DNA from: Bacillota bacterium
GTDB lineage: Bacteria > Bacillota > UBA4882 > UBA8346
Reading direction: 5' to 3'
Assembly (NCBI GenBank): GCA_023401925.1
Contig: JAEXDA010000041.1
Coordinates: forward strand, 1-64,000
DNA: 64,000 nt
The notes beneath the pieces are model-generated. The model did no database searches, was not told the origin of the DNA, and saw only the letters and a program-made list of their open reading frames with translations. Position 1 is the first letter of the stretch. Every line of letters starts with the position of its first letter. Positions 9,060-17,580 of the stretch are shown here, piece after piece. Position numbers and translations under genes: made by a program.

Positions 9060-9668
9060 ATGAGTGAGTTATCTTTCATGGAAATGCGTCAAGAAATGGT
9101 CAAAGTAGCTAAAATGATGTGGGATCGCCGGCTAACCAACGCTGCCGGAGGGAACTTCGCCGTTAAGGTAGCTCCCGACCGAATGCTGATTACTCCCTCC
9201 TTGATGTCTGATCGCCGGCATTGTGACCTGAATGTGGATGACATGTTGCTGGTCGATTTTGATCTTAATATCTTAGAAGGAATCGGAAAACTCTCTCGGG
9301 AAAGTTTGATGCACAAACTGATTCTCAAAAATTTCGACAATATCGGATGCACCATTCACGCTCACCCCATGTACTGCATGGTATATGTCGTTCAAAGCAA
9401 ACCGATTCCAAATATTTCCGAAGCCACCATGGGCCGGGGCGAAGTGGGTTGCATCCCCTATACCAAGGCTTATACTCCCGAGTTATCTGAAAATGTTTAC
9501 AAATACTTCGAAGAACACCGGCCGATCGCTGCGAAGAAACCCATTGGATGCATTCTCCCCCTGCACGGAGTGGTTGTATCGGGAAATGATATTTTTTCCG
9601 CATACAGTATGTTGGAACGCATCGAATGCGACGCCATGTGCGGCATCTTTAAAAATAACATTGAATAA
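9060..9668 (+). CDS. Class II aldolase/adducin family sugar-phosphate aldolase or epimerase
   Basis: Zinc enzyme of the FucA/AraD/RhaD family, 202 residues. GGNFAVKV near residue 31 is the phosphate-binding loop (usually GNxS). HAHP provides two zinc histidines, and LPLHGVVV a third. Family members split L-fuculose-1-P or L-rhamnulose-1-P to dihydroxyacetone phosphate and an aldehyde, or epimerise ribulose-5-P. The start at 9060 follows AAAGGAG by eight bases; an earlier ATG at 9012 lacks a site. It lies between the PfkB kinase and DeoR regulator in the operon; which ketose phosphate it cleaves is open. Confidence 0.87.
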   Translation: MSELSFMEMRQEMVKVAKMMWDRRLTNAAGGNFAVKVAPDRMLITPSLMSDRRHCDLNVDDMLLVDFDLNILEGIGKLSRESLMHKLILKNFDNIGCTIHAHPMYCMVYVVQSKPIPNISEATMGRGEVGCIPYTKAYTPELSENVYKYFEEHRPIAAKKPIGCILPLHGVVVSGNDIFSAYSMLERIECDAMCGIFKNNIE

Positions 9669-9695
9669 TACTATCTTAGTTAAAGGACTGATGGT

Positions 9696-10475
9696 ATGTT
9701 TGGGTTGGAAAGAAAAGCAGAAATCGTTTCGCTGCTTGAGCGGACGGGAAAAATCGAAGTCGATACTCTTTCAAAGAGATTTGGCGCCTGTAAAGAAACG
9801 ATTCGCCGCGATTTACGCGAATTGGAAAAAGAGGGTTTTTTAAAACGCACCCACGGCGGTGCTATGCTTAATGTTACCACTCCCAAACCCCAATTGGAAC
9901 TACCGGTGTCCGTGCGAGAAATTCAACACTACGAAGAAAAAATGATCATCTGCAAAATGGCGGCGACAATGATAGCCGATGGGGATGCTATTTTCGTGGA
10001 TAATAGCTCTACGACCATTTATCTGGTCCGCTATATTCCGAAAAACATCCATGTATGTATCATCACCAACTCTTTAAAAGTTCTCTTGGAGGCCGTTCAA
10101 GTCCAAAACCCCAATTTAGAATTTATTTGTTTGGGGGGAATTTTTAAAATGAACAATATGTCTTTTTCCGGGACCATTCCGCAAAAGATCGCCCAGGAAT
10201 ATTACCCCAGCAAAGCTTTTTTATCCTGCGCCAGCATCAATGAACAACACATGCTCACCGATTCCAGCGCCGCCGAAGTGGATACCAAACGTTTAATGAT
10301 CGAGCGGTCGCAAAGGGTGATAATTCTTGCCGACTATACCAAGTTTACCAATATGGGACAAATTTTCTTAGCGGATTTTTCAGCGGTCGATTCTATTATC
10401 ACGAACAAGAAGACCAATGTATTCTCTCTCGACTATCTGAAAAAATATCAAGTAGAATTGTTAGTCAGCGAATAA
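9696..10475 (+). CDS. DeoR family transcriptional regulator
   Basis: Sugar-phosphate-responsive repressor, 259 residues. The N-terminal winged helix is clear: RKAEIVSLLERTGKIEVDTL then the recognition helix CKETIRRDLRELEKEG and wing FLKRTHGGAML. The C-terminal DeoRC sensor includes DNSSTTIYLVRYIP and the conserved end ADYTKFTNMGQIF. It lies inside the operon it probably controls, 27 bases after the aldolase and 13 before the FGGY kinase. The inverted repeats in the divergent spacer at 7718-7985 are its likely targets; its effector would be a pathway sugar phosphate. Confidence 0.9.
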   Translation: MFGLERKAEIVSLLERTGKIEVDTLSKRFGACKETIRRDLRELEKEGFLKRTHGGAMLNVTTPKPQLELPVSVREIQHYEEKMIICKMAATMIADGDAIFVDNSSTTIYLVRYIPKNIHVCIITNSLKVLLEAVQVQNPNLEFICLGGIFKMNNMSFSGTIPQKIAQEYYPSKAFLSCASINEQHMLTDSSAAEVDTKRLMIERSQRVIILADYTKFTNMGQIFLADFSAVDSIITNKKTNVFSLDYLKKYQVELLVSE

Positions 10476-10488
10476 AAGGAGAAATTCT

Positions 10489-11961
10489 ATGAATTATATC
10501 GCGTTTGATCTAGGCGGCAGTGGCGGTAAACTCTTTTTAGGCCGTTACGACGGAGAACGTCTTGCTCTTCTTGATGTACATCGCTTTGAGAACAATCCCA
10601 TCTCAATTCATAACGGCTTGTATTGGGACATCTTCAATATTTACAAACAATTAAATACCGGAGTCAAAAAAGCCGCCGAGCTCGCTGAAGGACCCATTAT
10701 TTCGATGGGCCTGGATACCTTCTCCAATGATTTTGCCTTTATTGATAAAAACGGTGAGGTTCTTACACCACTGCGCTGTTATCGGGATATCCGGACCGAA
10801 AAATATAAAAATGCGGTTTACGCCAAAATGTCTCCTGACATGTTGTATACTCAGTCCGGCAATCAAATCGCTCCCTTTAATACATTGATGCAACTGGCTG
10901 CAATGCAGGAATCCGGACAGGGTTATATCCTGGAAAAGGCTTACAAGATGCTTTTTACACCCGATTTGCTGATTCATTTTTTGACAGGCGTTGCGGCTAG
11001 TGAGTATACCATTGCATCCGTCAGCCAGATGTTTGATTATAACCAAAATACCTGGAACGAGGAGATAATCAAAACATTCAATATTCCCCGGCAAATCCTT
11101 GGTGATATCGTAAAACCGGGAACCGTTCTCGGAGAAACCCAAAGCACTTACAATAAGGAACTCAACCTATCCGGTTTTAAACTGGTTTCTGTCTGTGAGC
11201 ATGATACGGCATCCGCATTTCTTGCTTCCATCTCCAAAGGAGATAAAGCCATCATCAGCAGCGGGACCTGGTCGCTGGTGGGTACGGAGGTTAAACAACC
11301 CATCATCAACGCAATGGGATATAAGTACAATATTGCCAATGAAGGCGGTGTCGAGGGCAGGCATCGTCTGATACGCAATGTTATGGGACTTTGGATTATT
11401 CAAGAATTGCGAAATTATTATAATAACCATGGAGCGCAGTACAGCTTTGAGGATATGGAAATGGCGGCCTCTCAGGCAAAGCCCTTTGCCTACCGTATCG
11501 ACCCGGATGATTTGATTTTCTTTTCTCCCGAGGAAATGCCCCTTAAAATCAGCCAAAAATGTTTGGAGATTGACGGCAAAGCGCCGCAAACCATGGGTGA
11601 AACAGTTCGTTGCGCCGCCGAAAGTCTGGCCTTTAAATACCGCTGGGCGATAGAAAAAATCGAACAGTTGGTTGGAAAGCAGCTGCCAATGATCAATCTT
11701 ATCGGCGGCGGCTCCAAGGACAAGTTAATCTGCCAATTTACGGCGAATGCCTGCAATAAACCGGTTTTGGCGGGATTATCCAATGCTACTGCCCTTGGGA
11801 ATATAGTAGTACAGCTAATGGCCGACAAGCAAATCGCATCCATTGAGCAAGGCCAAGAGCTTATTCAACGTTCTTTTCTCTTTTCCCAATATCAGCCTTG
11901 CGACGCAGAGCTTTGGAATGAGAAATATGGCGAATTTAAAGCTGTATTTCATCTTGATTAG
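10489..11961 (+). CDS. FGGY-family carbohydrate kinase, rhamnulokinase-like
   Basis: ATP-dependent ketose kinase of 490 residues. The order of blocks matches RhaB: YIAFDLGGSGGKLFLGRYDG at the start, the catalytic-aspartate region MGLDTFSNDFAFIDKNG (RhaB has DTWGVDF), YRDIRTEKY, EHDTASA, SSGTWSLVGTE, NEGGVEGRHRLIRNVMGLW and IGGGSKDKLICQ. Rhamnulokinases make a ketose-1-phosphate, the substrate class of the FucA-like aldolase encoded upstream. AAAGGAG precedes the ATG. The W-to-F change in the substrate loop and lack of a RhaA/FucI isomerase nearby argue for a different ketose from L-rhamnulose. Confidence 0.9.
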   Translation: MNYIAFDLGGSGGKLFLGRYDGERLALLDVHRFENNPISIHNGLYWDIFNIYKQLNTGVKKAAELAEGPIISMGLDTFSNDFAFIDKNGEVLTPLRCYRDIRTEKYKNAVYAKMSPDMLYTQSGNQIAPFNTLMQLAAMQESGQGYILEKAYKMLFTPDLLIHFLTGVAASEYTIASVSQMFDYNQNTWNEEIIKTFNIPRQILGDIVKPGTVLGETQSTYNKELNLSGFKLVSVCEHDTASAFLASISKGDKAIISSGTWSLVGTEVKQPIINAMGYKYNIANEGGVEGRHRLIRNVMGLWIIQELRNYYNNHGAQYSFEDMEMAASQAKPFAYRIDPDDLIFFSPEEMPLKISQKCLEIDGKAPQTMGETVRCAAESLAFKYRWAIEKIEQLVGKQLPMINLIGGGSKDKLICQFTANACNKPVLAGLSNATALGNIVVQLMADKQIASIEQGQELIQRSFLFSQYQPCDAELWNEKYGEFKAVFHLD

Positions 11962-11986
11962 CGTTTTCTGAAAAAAGGAGCAGTTT

Positions 11987-12685
11987 ATGAATAAAATCTC
12001 CCCTTCGGTCATGTGTATCAACCCGCTGGATTTGAAAAACCAGTTAGAGGCTCTTAGCCTGGCGGGAGTTGATCAATATCACATCGATGTGATGGATGGC
12101 CACTTTGTACCGAACTTCAGTTTGAACCGGACTATCATCGAAGCTATCAAAAAAAATTTCAATCCTTTGATTGATATCCACTTAATGATTGATAACCCGG
12201 ATCTTTATATAGAGGAGTTTGCAGAGGCAGGGGGAGATATCATCATTCCCCATATTGAAACATTGGCCCATCCTATCCGTACGTTGAAAATCATCAAAAA
12301 ATACGGCAAATGCGCCGGGATCGCCCTAAACCCGGCAACCGACATTAACAATATCCCTTATTTGCTTGATTATTTAGACATTGTATGCATCATGACTGTA
12401 GAACCGGGATTCGCGGGTCAGCAAATGATTCCCAGTGTTATACCCAAAGTGGCACGGCTGAGGAAAATGATCCAACAGTATGACAAACAGATTGACATTA
12501 TGGTCGACGGACAAATCAACTTAACGAACGCTTCCATTCTGGTCGAAGCCGGAGCCAATGTACTGGTGCTCGGATCTTCCGGGCTTTTCAATCATCCGCT
12601 TACCGATTTCCCGGAAGTTGTCTCGTTATTCCGCCACCTTGGAGAGGATTTCGATGGCCATAGAAAGAATGTGATCAACCAATGA
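11987..12685 (+). CDS. Ketose-phosphate 3-epimerase (ribulose-5-P/allulose-6-P 3-epimerase family)
   Basis: TIM-barrel epimerase of 232 residues that inverts C3 of a ketose phosphate. Metal and catalytic positions are clear: ISPSVMC, YHIDVMDGHFVPN, DIHLMIDNP, MTVEPGFAGQ and DIMVDGQ. The C-terminal phosphate loop VLGSSGLFNH closely resembles E. coli AlsE (allulose-6-P epimerase), which also works beside an RbsABC-type importer; Rpe is the alternative. It is translated from AAAGGAG and its stop overlaps the PHP gene start by four bases, implying translational coupling. Confidence 0.88.
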   Translation: MNKISPSVMCINPLDLKNQLEALSLAGVDQYHIDVMDGHFVPNFSLNRTIIEAIKKNFNPLIDIHLMIDNPDLYIEEFAEAGGDIIIPHIETLAHPIRTLKIIKKYGKCAGIALNPATDINNIPYLLDYLDIVCIMTVEPGFAGQQMIPSVIPKVARLRKMIQQYDKQIDIMVDGQINLTNASILVEAGANVLVLGSSGLFNHPLTDFPEVVSLFRHLGEDFDGHRKNVINQ

Positions 12686-13515
12686 AAAGCGATTTGCACT
12701 GTCACAGTGAATGTTCCGATGGAAGTTTAAGTGTTGGGGATATTTTATATTATGCCAAAAAAATCGGATTGGATTATATTGCCCTTACTGATCACGATAC
12801 GCTTTATGGCTCTAAAATTGCACTTTCTCTCCAAAGCCGGTTCGGGATCGGAGTGATTCCGGGCGTGGAAATTTCAACCCGCGATTACCAACGCAACCGC
12901 CCTGTCCATATGATATGCTATTTCCCGAAGGATATGGATAAATTGCAATCCTTTTTGAACCAAACGCTAACCTCAAGGGCCTCCACTAAACTGCAGATGA
13001 TTGAGAAAATAATGTCCATCTATCCGGTGACCTTAGAGCATATTCAACGCTATAGTAAAAAAAGCCAGTCAATTTATGAGTGCCATATTATGCAAGCCTT
13101 GGCTGACTTGGGGTATACCAATGTGGCAATCGGTCCATTCATGAAACAGCTCATTTCCAGTAAGGGTAGTTGCTATGTGCCGAATTTTTATCCCGATATT
13201 CATGAAGCCCTGGGGGTCATAAAGCAGGTTGGCGGAATCGCAGTCATGGCCCATCCGGGCCAGTTCGATTCCTTAGAATTACTGGAAGAGCTTGCTGCCG
13301 CTCAAACGCTTCAAGGAGTGGAATTGAACCACCCGCGTAATAACGAAGAAACCCGTAAAAAAATTGAAACCATCGCTTTAAAATACGATCTGATCACAAC
13401 CGGCGGCACCGACTTTCATGGCGAATATGCCGAAAAACCATATCCTTTAGGTTCTTTTACTTCTCCGGATCAAGCTGTGATTTCCCTGCTGGAAATTTCA
13501 AAGAAACAAATTTAG
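12682..13515 (+). CDS. PHP-domain metal-dependent phosphoesterase (TrpH/RNase AM-like)
   Basis: Phosphohydrolase of 277 residues with the complete PHP metal-binding set: DLHCHSECSDGS at the start, YIALTDHDT, PGVEIS, VMAHPG and the terminal TGGTDFHG. TrpH/YciV relatives hydrolyse nucleoside 3',5'-bisphosphates and short oligonucleotides. Here the ATGA overlap with the epimerase places it in the sugar operon, where removing phosphate from a dead-end or cyclic sugar phosphate is a reasonable guess (inference). Only 24 bases separate its stop from that of the convergent hydrolase. Confidence 0.85.
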   Translation: MKSDLHCHSECSDGSLSVGDILYYAKKIGLDYIALTDHDTLYGSKIALSLQSRFGIGVIPGVEISTRDYQRNRPVHMICYFPKDMDKLQSFLNQTLTSRASTKLQMIEKIMSIYPVTLEHIQRYSKKSQSIYECHIMQALADLGYTNVAIGPFMKQLISSKGSCYVPNFYPDIHEALGVIKQVGGIAVMAHPGQFDSLELLEELAAAQTLQGVELNHPRNNEETRKKIETIALKYDLITTGGTDFHGEYAEKPYPLGSFTSPDQAVISLLEISKKQI

Positions 13516-13539
13516 AAAAGCAACCCCGGAAACTCTCAT

Positions 13540-14454
13540 TTACAGCCATTTTTCGATATATTCCAGTGCATCCTTCCGCATGGCCATCGTTTCATAATGT
13601 CCGGAGTCGTAAATTTTTAACTTCCAGCAACCCTCCCGGGATCCTTCCTGTTGATATACTTTGATAAGTTCATCATCAATCCGGCCCAGGCCTTCAAAAG
13701 GAGTTAGTTTATCATAACGTCCGGCCAGGGAAAAGTGGCATCTGGGAGCAATAAGACTATTGATCCCGGCAGTGGTAAAGTGTTTGAAAAGCGATGGCAC
13801 ATAATAGTAAATTCCGTGGTGATCCAGTCCGCGGCTATCAATCAAAGCCTGATAATCGGTCATGCCGCACATATCAACGCAAACTTTGATCCTTTCATCC
13901 AGAGCAGCCAGCCACCATGACATGGTGGCGCCCATGGATAGACCGATAGTAGCGATGCGCGTACCATCAATTTCCGGGCGGGATAATAAATAATCCACCG
14001 CCTTGATGGAGTCATAAACCATCATCCCCCACATAACCCGGCCCCTCCAGAGCATTTCCTTGAAGATCTCGCTTTCGGTGCGGCCGCGCCGTTCTCCAAA
14101 TCCCCAGGCATCGATAGCCAACACCCCATAACCTTTACCCGTCAACTCACTGGCAAAGTCCGGCTGCTGCAGGTACGTATTGCCTTTTATCAGTTCATCT
14201 TTTCCCAATTGGTAATTACCGCCGTGGGAATGATTGAAAAGGATCACCGGCACCTTGCCCCGGGTGTTTTTCGGCTTTGCAAAGTAAGCGGGAACCCCTT
14301 CCAGACCATTGAGATCTAAAAGTAATTTTTCAAGAAAGTAAGTTTCCTGTTCCACCTGGCCGATCTTAACCCAAGAAATATCCCGCCGGATTGGAGGTAA
14401 ATCACCCAGTAATTCGGATAATTTTTGGCGCAGTTCCTCTTTTTGGCTTTTCAC
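13540..14454 (-). CDS. Alpha/beta hydrolase, dienelactone hydrolase/acetyl esterase-like
   Basis: Predicted cytoplasmic serine esterase of 304 residues; no signal peptide. The nucleophile elbow is GLSMG (in ATIGLSMGATMSWWLAA), the likely acid is D in GRYDKLTP, and the histidine is in YDSGHYET. The oxyanion region is VILFNHSHGG, and GVLAIDAWGFGERRGR is typical of the AXE/DLH group. The start is a GTG preceded by AGGAGG at 11 bases. It may deacylate a sugar ester for the neighbouring locus, but it is convergent with that operon and this link is only positional. Confidence 0.82.
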   Translation of the reverse strand: MKSQKEELRQKLSELLGDLPPIRRDISWVKIGQVEQETYFLEKLLLDLNGLEGVPAYFAKPKNTRGKVPVILFNHSHGGNYQLGKDELIKGNTYLQQPDFASELTGKGYGVLAIDAWGFGERRGRTESEIFKEMLWRGRVMWGMMVYDSIKAVDYLLSRPEIDGTRIATIGLSMGATMSWWLAALDERIKVCVDMCGMTDYQALIDSRGLDHHGIYYYVPSLFKHFTTAGINSLIAPRCHFSLAGRYDKLTPFEGLGRIDDELIKVYQQEGSREGCWKLKIYDSGHYETMAMRKDALEYIEKWL

Positions 14455-14492
14455 GAGTCCGTAAGCCTCCTCAAAAAGATATTCTCAAAGAT

Positions 14493-14723
14493 TCAGCTCT
14501 CGCTATAAACTCTTTCAATCGTACCAATCCTTTTCAGCCGTTCCAAAAATTTCTCGATTTTACCGAATTCGCCTCTAACCTCATATTCATAAAGCCAGCT
14601 CGATCCGTTTTTAAAACTCTCAACCAACCGCACATCCAGTAAGCATTCATCGGCATTCCGGATGGCCCTTTGGGGATCAATCGAAGTCGTCACCGACTTT
14701 GTAAAGACCAATTGCTTATCCAT
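14493..14723 (-). CDS. Small protein of unknown function, possibly ACT-like
   Basis: A 76-residue protein if it begins at the ATG at 14723, which has a purine-rich AAAGGCAGTGG upstream; an upstream in-frame start would give 99 residues but without a convincing site. The C-terminal half (YEVRGEFGKIEKFLERLKRIGTIERV) has the beta-alpha-beta cadence seen in ACT domains of RelA-type proteins. I do not recognise a family. It sits between the hydrolase and MATE genes on the same strand. Confidence 0.5.
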   Translation of the reverse strand: MDKQLVFTKSVTTSIDPQRAIRNADECLLDVRLVESFKNGSSWLYEYEVRGEFGKIEKFLERLKRIGTIERVYSES

Positions 14724-14831
14724 AACCCACTGCCTTTCTTTGGGGAGACTTCCCCGATGCCAAATTTTATCGGATATCATCTCATTGATCACCCTTTAGT
14801 TTACATCATTATCGGTCAATTTGCCATCGGT

Positions 14832-16205
14832 CTAAATTGCAATCTCTTTCCATTTTCCGGTCCGGAACCGGAAGTAAATCAGAACGGCACGGATCAATTG
14901 GTCTATCAAAGCCGCCAGCCATGCTCCACCCAATCCCCAATGAAATACCAGAACAAATAAAGCCGCCAGTGATACTCTGGCCACAATCATTCCAATTAAA
15001 GAAGATACCAGGGGCCAAAGGGTGTCCCCTGCGCCCCGGAGACAACCCGAAATAATCGATAAATAATTTTGGGGAAATGTAATGAAAGTGGCAATTTTAA
15101 GAACGAAGGCCGTTTGAACCAACACCCCTGTGTCCAACGTATAAATCCGGGCAATTTGATAACCTGCCAAAAAGAAAAATATACCAATGGATAAAGAAAT
15201 GATGAGTCCCAGGCGGTTAATTTGACAGCAGTAATCTTCGGCAAGTCTACAATTGTTGGCTCCAAGACTCCGCCCTGCAAATGAACTGGCCGCGATGGAT
15301 AATCCGTTGACTATGTTCGACACAAACTGAGTGGTGTTAAGACATACTTGATGCGCGGCCAAGGCTGTAGTCCCAAGATCAGCAACAATTTTCGTATATA
15401 GCAAAAAACCCACTCGAAAAGCAAACTGTTCTCCGGCAGCGGAAATCCCAATCCGCATGACTCTCTGAATCATCTTCCAATCGATTCGAAAGCTGTCATG
15501 AACCGAAATCCCGACCGGAAGTTTACTCCGAAACAAGGCAAATACCGACATCAAACAGGCCGTGAGTTTTGCGAGGGTCGTAGCTATGGCCGCTCCTACC
15601 AGTCCCATGGCAGGGATAAACCAAAATCCGTAAATCCAGACAACACCGGCCACCACATTGACAATATTGGCGAAAATATTATAATACATCGGAATTTTTG
15701 ATTCCCCAGCCCCCCTGAATATCGAGGTTATCGCAGTTGGAATCGATTGAAAAAGCATTCCAACCGCCATGTACTTCATATACATCGTGGCGTAATCCAC
15801 AGTATCCGGCTGAGCACCCAGGAAAACAACAATGTTCCGGGCCCAAACCACACCGATTATGGCTAAAACAGTTCCCAGGATTACCGCCATGATAACTGTC
15901 TGAATTACCACCCCTTTGGCATCCCGATGATTCCGGGCTCCGATAAACCTGGAAATCAAAGCGGTAGCGCCGATATTAAAAGATTGAAATACCGCCAAAC
16001 CTATCAAAACCGGCTGATTGGCGAGACCTACCGCTCCAAGAGCATAGGCTCCCAGATGTCCAACCAGAGACAGATTGACGATGGAGATCAGAGACATTAA
16101 CATCAATTCGGCAATAATAGGGCCGGAAAAAATCAGGATTGATTTCCTGATTTCCCCTTTGGATAGTGCATAACCTGACTCGAACTCTAATTTTTTTTGG
16201 TTCAT
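14832..16205 (-). CDS. MATE family efflux transporter
   Basis: Twelve-segment membrane exporter of 457 residues (NorM/DinF superfamily), driven by Na+ or H+. The N-terminus SKGEIRKSILIFSGPIIAELML and repeated signatures ALGAVGLANQPV and ALAAHQVCLNTTQFVSNIVNGLSIAASSFAGRSLGA are characteristic of the two six-helix halves. Substrate is likely a cationic drug or metabolite. A GAGGA site precedes the ATG. It is divergent from an AraC-type regulator across a 161-base spacer with a minus-strand TATAAT box at 16277-16282, so that regulator is its probable controller. Confidence 0.93.
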   Translation of the reverse strand: MNQKKLEFESGYALSKGEIRKSILIFSGPIIAELMLMSLISIVNLSLVGHLGAYALGAVGLANQPVLIGLAVFQSFNIGATALISRFIGARNHRDAKGVVIQTVIMAVILGTVLAIIGVVWARNIVVFLGAQPDTVDYATMYMKYMAVGMLFQSIPTAITSIFRGAGESKIPMYYNIFANIVNVVAGVVWIYGFWFIPAMGLVGAAIATTLAKLTACLMSVFALFRSKLPVGISVHDSFRIDWKMIQRVMRIGISAAGEQFAFRVGFLLYTKIVADLGTTALAAHQVCLNTTQFVSNIVNGLSIAASSFAGRSLGANNCRLAEDYCCQINRLGLIISLSIGIFFFLAGYQIARIYTLDTGVLVQTAFVLKIATFITFPQNYLSIISGCLRGAGDTLWPLVSSLIGMIVARVSLAALFVLVFHWGLGGAWLAALIDQLIRAVLIYFRFRTGKWKEIAI

Positions 16206-16359
16206 CCCGGTTCCTCGTTAGTTGTTTGAAATGTAATGTAAACAAATTCAACGCGCTATTGAATCGTTTCAAATCTATTATAATAACTTTTTAAGCTAAT
16301 ATCTGTATATTTTTTATTGTATCAGCTTGATTCTTCTTATATTTTATTTGATTCTATGG

Positions 16360-16381
16360 TACAATAATGTGGGGTGAGGCA
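16360..16381 (+). promoter_or_regulatory. -10 box and short leader deciding the AraC regulator start
   Basis: TACAAT at 16360-16365 is a good -10 box (the -35 is weak, TTATAT). It overlaps the first in-frame ATG at 16367, so transcription would begin about where that codon ends. The next ATG at 16382 follows GGGGTGAGG and is the more likely start. Confidence 0.45.
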
Positions 16382-17203
16382 ATGGCTTGGCTCAATGAGC
16401 AAAATCCCTTTTATATCGACCGGCGTAGAGTCACTCATTACCACGACGGCCATGTTCATGACTGTTTTGAGCTGCTCTATTTGTCATCCGGGCAACGATT
16501 TTTCTTCATCAATGACCGTACATTTAAAGTCAAGGAAGGCGACCTGATTTTAATCCATCCCAATATCCTTCATAAAGCAACCAGCAATGAGGCTCTAAAT
16601 TGCGAAGGTCTCCTTCTTTATTTTCTTGAAAAACAGTTATCTCCCGGCCAGCCTATCCGGGAGATCTTAAAACCTTTATTTCAAAATGAAACCATCGCCT
16701 TCAGCTTGTCATTGGGCGCCCGCGCTTTCGTGGACGAATTATTCTCTAAAATGTTGGGAGAATACCGGACCATGAATAACGAATATTTGTTGGCAATGCA
16801 AGCTTATGTTTTGGAACTGCTCATTTTTCTTTCCAGGAATAGCAAGCAGTCCCCATCAGCCTCTTTCGAACATCCCAGTCCGATTCATGAAAAAGTATCC
16901 GATATCGCCGGTTATATTAACCAACATTATGCCGAAGCACTCTCTCTTAATTTTTTGGCAGGCCATTTTTATATTAGCCCCAATTACTTGTGTAAAGTAT
17001 TTAAAGAAGTTACTGATTTTACTTTAATTGAATACATAAATAACGTCCGGGTCAAGGAAGCGAAAAGGCTTTTGCTGGAATCCAGGGAAAAAGTGGTTGA
17101 TATTGCGGAAAAAGTTGGTTTTGGAAGTATAACCAACTTCGGCAGGGTATTTAAGGAAGTAACGGGGCATCCGCCGTTATATTACAGGAAACTTGGAAAA
17201 TAA
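16382..17203 (+). CDS. AraC family regulator with N-terminal cupin domain
   Basis: One-component regulator of about 273 residues. The N-terminal AraC-type cupin has a histidine-rich entry (THYHDGHVHDCFELLYLSSG) and VKEGDLILIHPNILHKA. Two C-terminal helix-turn-helix motifs follow: LSLNFLAGHFYISPNYLCKVFKEVT and VVDIAEKVGFGSITNFGRVFKEVTG. The ligand is unknown, typically a sugar or small aromatic. It is divergent from the MATE gene and is followed by the Mn riboswitch unit, which has its own promoter. Confidence 0.88.
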   Translation: MAWLNEQNPFYIDRRRVTHYHDGHVHDCFELLYLSSGQRFFFINDRTFKVKEGDLILIHPNILHKATSNEALNCEGLLLYFLEKQLSPGQPIREILKPLFQNETIAFSLSLGARAFVDELFSKMLGEYRTMNNEYLLAMQAYVLELLIFLSRNSKQSPSASFEHPSPIHEKVSDIAGYINQHYAEALSLNFLAGHFYISPNYLCKVFKEVTDFTLIEYINNVRVKEAKRLLLESREKVVDIAEKVGFGSITNFGRVFKEVTGHPPLYYRKLGK

Positions 17204-17224
17204 GCAGCGAGAGAAATCCCGCTC

Positions 17225-17253
17225 TTGACAATCCCTCCCCCATTGGATAAACT
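17225..17253 (+). promoter_or_regulatory. Promoter of the Mn riboswitch-exporter unit
   Basis: TTGACA (17225-17230), 17 bases, TAAACT (17248-17253). The expected transcription start, about 17260, falls one base before the first paired base of the riboswitch P1 stem. Confidence 0.7.
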
Positions 17254-17260
17254 TATAAAA

Positions 17261-17528
17261 GTTAGAGGGGAGTAGCATTCGTAGCTGTCTCAAAAACAAT
17301 CAGCAATCATTGAGATATACTATTTATCGTGTTACCAGGTGAAACAACCATCGATAAATGATATCTCTGTGATATTTGTTCTTTTTAGACGGCTTCGTCA
17401 GATAAAGTCAACATACCGGTATTAAAAACCTGGCTTTATCTCCTGCGCAACACATGTGCGTCCGAGTTGTGAGACCTTTAACATAATCCAAACATGGGTT
17501 GGATTATGTTAAGGGTTTTTTTGTTTTC
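17261..17528 (+). ncRNA. yybP-ykoY (manganese) riboswitch with transcription terminator
   Basis: Aptamer marks recalled from the class consensus are present: GGGGAGTAGC at 17267-17276, GTCAACATAC near 17411, and GAGACCTTT at 17471-17479. P1 pairs GTTAGAGG (17261-17268) with CCTTTAAC (17475-17482). The next hairpin pairs 17478-17491 with 17499-17512 (14 bp, TTAACATAATCCAA) and ends in a T-run at 17516-17522. P1 and terminator compete for the same strand, so Mn2+ binding should prevent termination: an ON switch. It precedes a UPF0016 manganese exporter, a known partner. A long palindrome occupies the variable arm (17281-17396). Confidence 0.88.
17281..17396. repeat. Palindromic element, copy B, inside the riboswitch aptamer
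   Basis: The variable arm of the yybP-ykoY aptamer carries outer ends GTAGCTGTCT and AGACGGCTTC. Inner arms GAGATATACTATTTATCG and CGATAAATGATATCTC also pair. The architecture matches the dispersed palindromic family of this window, though the sequence has diverged from copies D/E. Either an element inserted here or the arm is simply long; the first is inference. Confidence 0.45.
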
Positions 17529-17580
17529 CAGGCAACCTGTAAGCGGCGGTAATCAATAATACGCAACGGAGGAATTATTC

